In this document: positions 6,545 to 8,685 of the stretch, piece by piece
How the letters are laid out: the number at the start of each line of letters is the position of its first letter
How positions within the stretch are numbered: the first letter of the stretch is position 1
DNA from: Sediminicultor sp035648055
Lineage (GTDB): Bacteria > Atribacterota > Phoenicimicrobiia > Phoenicimicrobiales > Phoenicimicrobiaceae
Reading direction: 5' to 3'
NCBI GenBank assembly: GCA_035648055.1
Contig: DASRMF010000098.1
Location: 1-8,685, forward strand
Length of the DNA: 8,685 bases
Notes under the pieces: model-generated
The model's input: only the letters and a program-made list of their open reading frames with translations
What the model was told of the DNA's origin: nothing
Databases searched by the model: none
Position numbers and translations under genes: made by a program

Positions 6545-6676
6545 TTAATTTCTTCTTGCTGTTTTCCTAACAAAAATATCTAAACAAAACGAAAGGTTCA
6601 TTTTTTAATTCTTTTCTAATCAACGATGAAATATCTTTTTATTTTAATGATATTTAATTAAGGAGAGAATAAGACC

Positions 6677-7258
6677 ATGGTTATAAAAGTAGTGGGAATT
6701 GTAAGCAGTCCCAGAAAAAATATGAACACTGATACCTTTGTAACGAAAGCTCTGGAAGGTGCCCGGTCCATCGGGGCAGAAATAGAAAAAATCTACCTTA
6801 ATGATCTGGAAATAAAGCCTTGTCAGGCCTGTGATAGATTTCCCGCTCCTGATTATTGCTTCTACAAAGATGGGATGGAAAAAATATATGATGCTCTGGA
6901 AACTGCTGATGCTCTGGTTATCGGGGCTCCTGCATATTTTGGTTACTTTAGCGCTCAGCTTAAATTGCTCATTGATCGCTCAAATTGCCTGGCGGAGATG
7001 ATTACACTTCCGGATGGTAAATTAATATTCAAGTCGAGGTTGGAGAAAAAAAAGAAGGGCCTTTTCATCTGGGTGGCTAACATATCGAAAAATCCTGAAC
7101 ACGCACTGGCATCCATAGGAATCTGGTGTAAATTTTTCGCCAATATTGAGTTGCTGGATACCTTAGTGATTAATGACTCTGACCGTGGAGAAGGTGCCAG
7201 AAAGAAAGAAGAACTGCTTCACAAAGCTTTTGAACTTGGGGTATTATTGGGTCGATGA
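6677..7258 (+). CDS. Isf-like flavodoxin-fold NAD(P)H-dependent oxidoreductase
   Basis: A 193-residue protein from ATG 6677, preceded by AAGGAGAG (6660-6667). It belongs to the NADPH-dependent FMN reductase/iron-sulfur flavoprotein group. The N-terminal GIVSSPRKNMNTDTFVTKAL has the strand-loop-helix that binds FMN phosphate, and ALVIGAPAYFGYFSAQLKLLIDR (around residues 80-100) is the conserved second flavin-contact region. Between them is C49-x2-C52-x8-C61 (CQACDRFPAPDYC), where Fe-S flavoproteins usually carry a compact four-cysteine motif. Only three cysteines occur there, so a normal [4Fe-4S] cluster is doubtful. The protein is cytoplasmic and the physiological electron partner is unknown. 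The metallopeptidase frame follows within about 40-85 nt, suggesting cotranscription. No convincing promoter was found between the fabF relic and this gene. Confidence 0.82.
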   Translation: MVIKVVGIVSSPRKNMNTDTFVTKALEGARSIGAEIEKIYLNDLEIKPCQACDRFPAPDYCFYKDGMEKIYDALETADALVIGAPAYFGYFSAQLKLLIDRSNCLAEMITLPDGKLIFKSRLEKKKKGLFIWVANISKNPEHALASIGIWCKFFANIELLDTLVINDSDRGEGARKKEELLHKAFELGVLLGR

Positions 7259-7284
7259 TGCAACAAAAAGCAGGTAGATCCCGC

Positions 7285-7290
7285 AGGAGG
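7285..7290 (+). promoter_or_regulatory. AGGAGG ribosome binding site without a standard start codon nearby
   Basis: A perfect AGGAGG lies 5 nt before ATT 7296 and 8 nt before ATA 7299, both in frame with the metallopeptidase. The first in-frame ATG is at 7344, 53 nt away, too far for this site. The in-frame stop at 7275-7277 limits how far upstream the gene can begin. Confidence 0.6.
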
Positions 7291-7343
7291 CTAAAATTAT
7301 AAAAATTAAAAAGATAATACGTTCAAAGAGAAAGAGCATTGCT

Positions 7344-7967
7344 ATGTATATAAATAGTGATGCCGCATTAATAGTAAGAGCGCCTTTTAATACCAGCGAA
7401 GAAAATATAAATAAAGTTATTTTAAAATATAAAGACCGATTACAGAAAACACAAAAAGAAGTCCAACTAAGGAATTTAAAATTTAATAAAAAAGAATTTG
7501 TTGACGGAGAAAGATTTCTTTATCTTGGGAATTATTATAATTTAAAGTTAGTGGATAATCGAGAAATTTTGCTGGATTTTAAAGACGAATTTTTGCTTTC
7601 CAAAAAATATTTACTGCAGGCAATAGATCTTTTTATTTCTTGGTATAAGAGAAGAGCATATGAAAAAATATCCCAAAGAGTTGAATGGTATGTGCAAAAA
7701 AATGGATTTAAATATAATAAAATCAATATTAGCAATGCGCAAAAAAGATGGGGTTCTTGCTCTCATCAGGGCAACTTGAGTTTTTCCTGGAGATTAATTA
7801 TGGCTCCTTTAACTATCATAGATTCTGTTGTTATTCATGAGCTTGTACATCTTGAAGTGAAAAATCATTCAAAAGCATTTTGGAATAAAGTGGGAAGCTT
7901 GGACAAGGAATATAAAGAACATAAAGATTGGTTAAAAAATAATGGGTATTTATTGAGATTGAAATGA
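7344..7967 (+). CDS. YgjP/DUF45-type zinc metallopeptidase (M48-like)
   Basis: From ATG 7344 this encodes 207 residues, but the gene probably starts upstream. The zinc site is HELVHLEVKNH: H165-E166-x2-H169 with a third ligand H175 (HExxH-x5-H). It is preceded by RWGSCSHQGNLSFSWRLIMAP (W136 onward), the hallmark of the YgjP-like family. The family is cytoplasmic, often linked to restriction or repair loci, with unproven substrates. The 15 in-frame codons before ATG 7344 (7299-7343) encode IKIKKIIRSKRKSIA, and R-S-K-R-K-S/T-I is the family's normal N-terminal strand, continuing into MYINSDAALIVRAP. An AGGAGG sits 8 nt before ATA 7299, but no ATG, GTG or TTG occurs there. A 222-residue product initiated at ATA 7299 (or 223 at ATT 7296) is therefore plausible. 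The upstream neighbour is the flavoprotein gene. No terminator is evident after the stop. Confidence 0.85.
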   Translation: MYINSDAALIVRAPFNTSEENINKVILKYKDRLQKTQKEVQLRNLKFNKKEFVDGERFLYLGNYYNLKLVDNREILLDFKDEFLLSKKYLLQAIDLFISWYKRRAYEKISQRVEWYVQKNGFKYNKINISNAQKRWGSCSHQGNLSFSWRLIMAPLTIIDSVVIHELVHLEVKNHSKAFWNKVGSLDKEYKEHKDWLKNNGYLLRLK

Positions 7968-8314
7968 TATTTTGTGAATATGATGATGCCTTACCTTGAA
8001 CAACAATGGGCGTCTAGTGCTATAAAAAAAATACTGTATTGCCATTACCTGTACCTGCCTCTAAAACCCCCATTTTAAAAAGCTTTCCCGCTTGCATTTT
8101 TAATTATCTTTAACTCAACCATAAAAGCCTTTTAAGAAATCTACAATCTATATAACAAATTATAAAATAATTAACCTGGCGCACACTTTTAATTTTAAAA
8201 TAACCAATAATTTGTATTAAAAATTAGCTTTAGTACAATAAAAATTGTAAAATATTGATAATATATCGAATGAGCTGAAGTAATACAAAGAAAAAATATT
8301 ATAGGAGGGTTATC
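7968..8314. other. Intergenic region with no intact gene
   Basis: This 347-nt AT-rich stretch has no open frame of useful length. On the - strand, 8097-8020 reads as 25 codons containing VLEAGTGNGNT, which resembles a P-loop or methyltransferase motif but is stopped on both sides; it may be a decayed gene fragment or chance. The last 100 nt probably contain the promoter of the nitroreductase gene, with a possible -10 TAAAAT at 8248-8253. No strong terminator was found for the upstream gene. Confidence 0.6.
8234..8249. promoter_or_regulatory. Perfect inverted repeat upstream of the nitroreductase gene (candidate operator)
   Basis: TACAAT and ATTGTA flank AAAA, forming a perfect 6-4-6 palindrome that overlaps the candidate -10 TAAAAT (8248-8253). 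The position fits a repressor site, but in DNA this AT-rich such a palindrome could arise by chance. Confidence 0.35.
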
Positions 8315-8685
8315 ATGTTGTTCTCTTTAATAAAAAATAGAAGGAGCATAAGGAAATATAAGAAACAGGAAATAGAAAAAGATAAAATTAAAAAACTTAT
8401 AAAGGCAGTATTATTTTCTCCATCATCAAAAGCCAGTTATCCTTGTGAATTTATCTTTGTAAATGATAAGGAATTATTAGCAAAATTATCCCAATCAAAG
8501 CCGCATGGTTCAGCATTTTTGGCTAATGCGCCCTTGGGGATTGTGGTCACTGCTGATCCAACCAAGTCTGATGTATGGATAGAAGATGCCTCTATAGCTA
8601 CTACTTTTATTTTACTAGCAGCTGAAGCACTTGGCTTAGGGGCCTGTTGGATACAAATTAGAAAAAGAAAATATTCTGACACCAT
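8315..8685 (+). CDS. Nitroreductase-family protein, 3'-truncated by the window edge
   Basis: It starts at ATG 8315 after a perfect AGGAGGG (8303-8309), and the frame is open to the window end: 123 full codons. The N-terminal IKNRRSIRKYKKQEI is the family FMN-binding signature. It is followed by VLFSPSSKASYPCEFIFV (the substrate and flavin-contact region, with SPSS where many members have APSA), ANAPLGIVVTADP, and DVWIEDASIATTFILLAAEALGLGACWIQ, the long central helix typical of the family. These are FMN homodimers in the cytoplasm that reduce nitro compounds, quinones or other acceptors with NAD(P)H; the true substrate cannot be told. About 50-70 C-terminal residues are probably missing. The 347-nt gap upstream argues for its own promoter. 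Confidence 0.88.
   Translation, partial: MLFSLIKNRRSIRKYKKQEIEKDKIKKLIKAVLFSPSSKASYPCEFIFVNDKELLAKLSQSKPHGSAFLANAPLGIVVTADPTKSDVWIEDASIATTFILLAAEALGLGACWIQIRKRKYSDT

Noticed and set aside
6629..6655. Inverted repeat AAATATC/GATATTT between the fabF relic and the flavoprotein gene, as a terminator
   Set aside because: The stem is seven AT-rich pairs with a 13-nt loop and no T-run directly after it, so it is no better than expected in DNA of this composition.
8437..8685. - strand open frame at the right edge
   Set aside because: The + strand here encodes an unmistakable nitroreductase N-terminal domain with a ribosome binding site; the - strand frame is its shadow.

Overview
The window looks like a chromosomal segment of a low-GC, anaerobic bacterium of Clostridia/Firmicutes type, or a similarly AT-rich lineage such as Atribacterota; the sequence does not settle which. 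The basis is the AT-rich DNA with heavy use of AGA and ATA codons, purine-rich AGGAGG-type ribosome binding sites, several TTG/GTG starts, a strict-anaerobe-style hybrid cluster protein, and flavin-dependent FabK enoyl-ACP reductase. No mobile element, CRISPR array, rRNA or tRNA was seen. All recognisable genes are on the + strand.

Layout: (1) 1-1611, hcp, missing only its first dozen or so codons, closed by a strong terminator. (2) 1701-3974, a transcription unit with a TTGACA/TATGCT promoter, fabK, and a second FabK/nitronate-monooxygenase-type flavoprotein with a four-cysteine motif, ending in a short terminator. (3) 4010-6544, a second unit whose promoter and leader are a diverged copy of those in front of fabK. 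It carries fabH and fabF and ends with a short relic of the 3' end of the second FabK-like gene. (4) 6677-7967, an Isf-like flavodoxin-fold oxidoreductase and a YgjP/DUF45-type zinc metallopeptidase, probably cotranscribed. (5) 7968-8314, an AT-rich gap. (6) 8315 to the window end, the first 123 codons of a nitroreductase-family protein.

Units 2 and 3 together give FabH (initiating ketoacyl-ACP synthase), FabF (elongating synthase) and FabK (enoyl reductase) of type II fatty acid synthesis. The matching promoters imply that both units are controlled together. acpP, fabD, fabG, fabZ and the acc genes are not in the window and must lie elsewhere. The flanking genes (hcp, the Isf-like protein, the nitroreductase) are redox proteins of anaerobes with no evident link to lipid synthesis.

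The main unusual observation is architectural. The fabH-fabF unit has the promoter and leader of the fabK unit at its front and the tail of the fabK-like gene at its back, as if fabH-fabF replaced the inside of a tandem duplicate of the promoter-fabK-fabK2 unit. The second point is the metallopeptidase gene: family-typical sequence and a perfect AGGAGG lie upstream of its first ATG, with no ATG/GTG/TTG between, which suggests an ATA or ATT start. I found no clearly new biological system; most of the window is recognisable metabolism.
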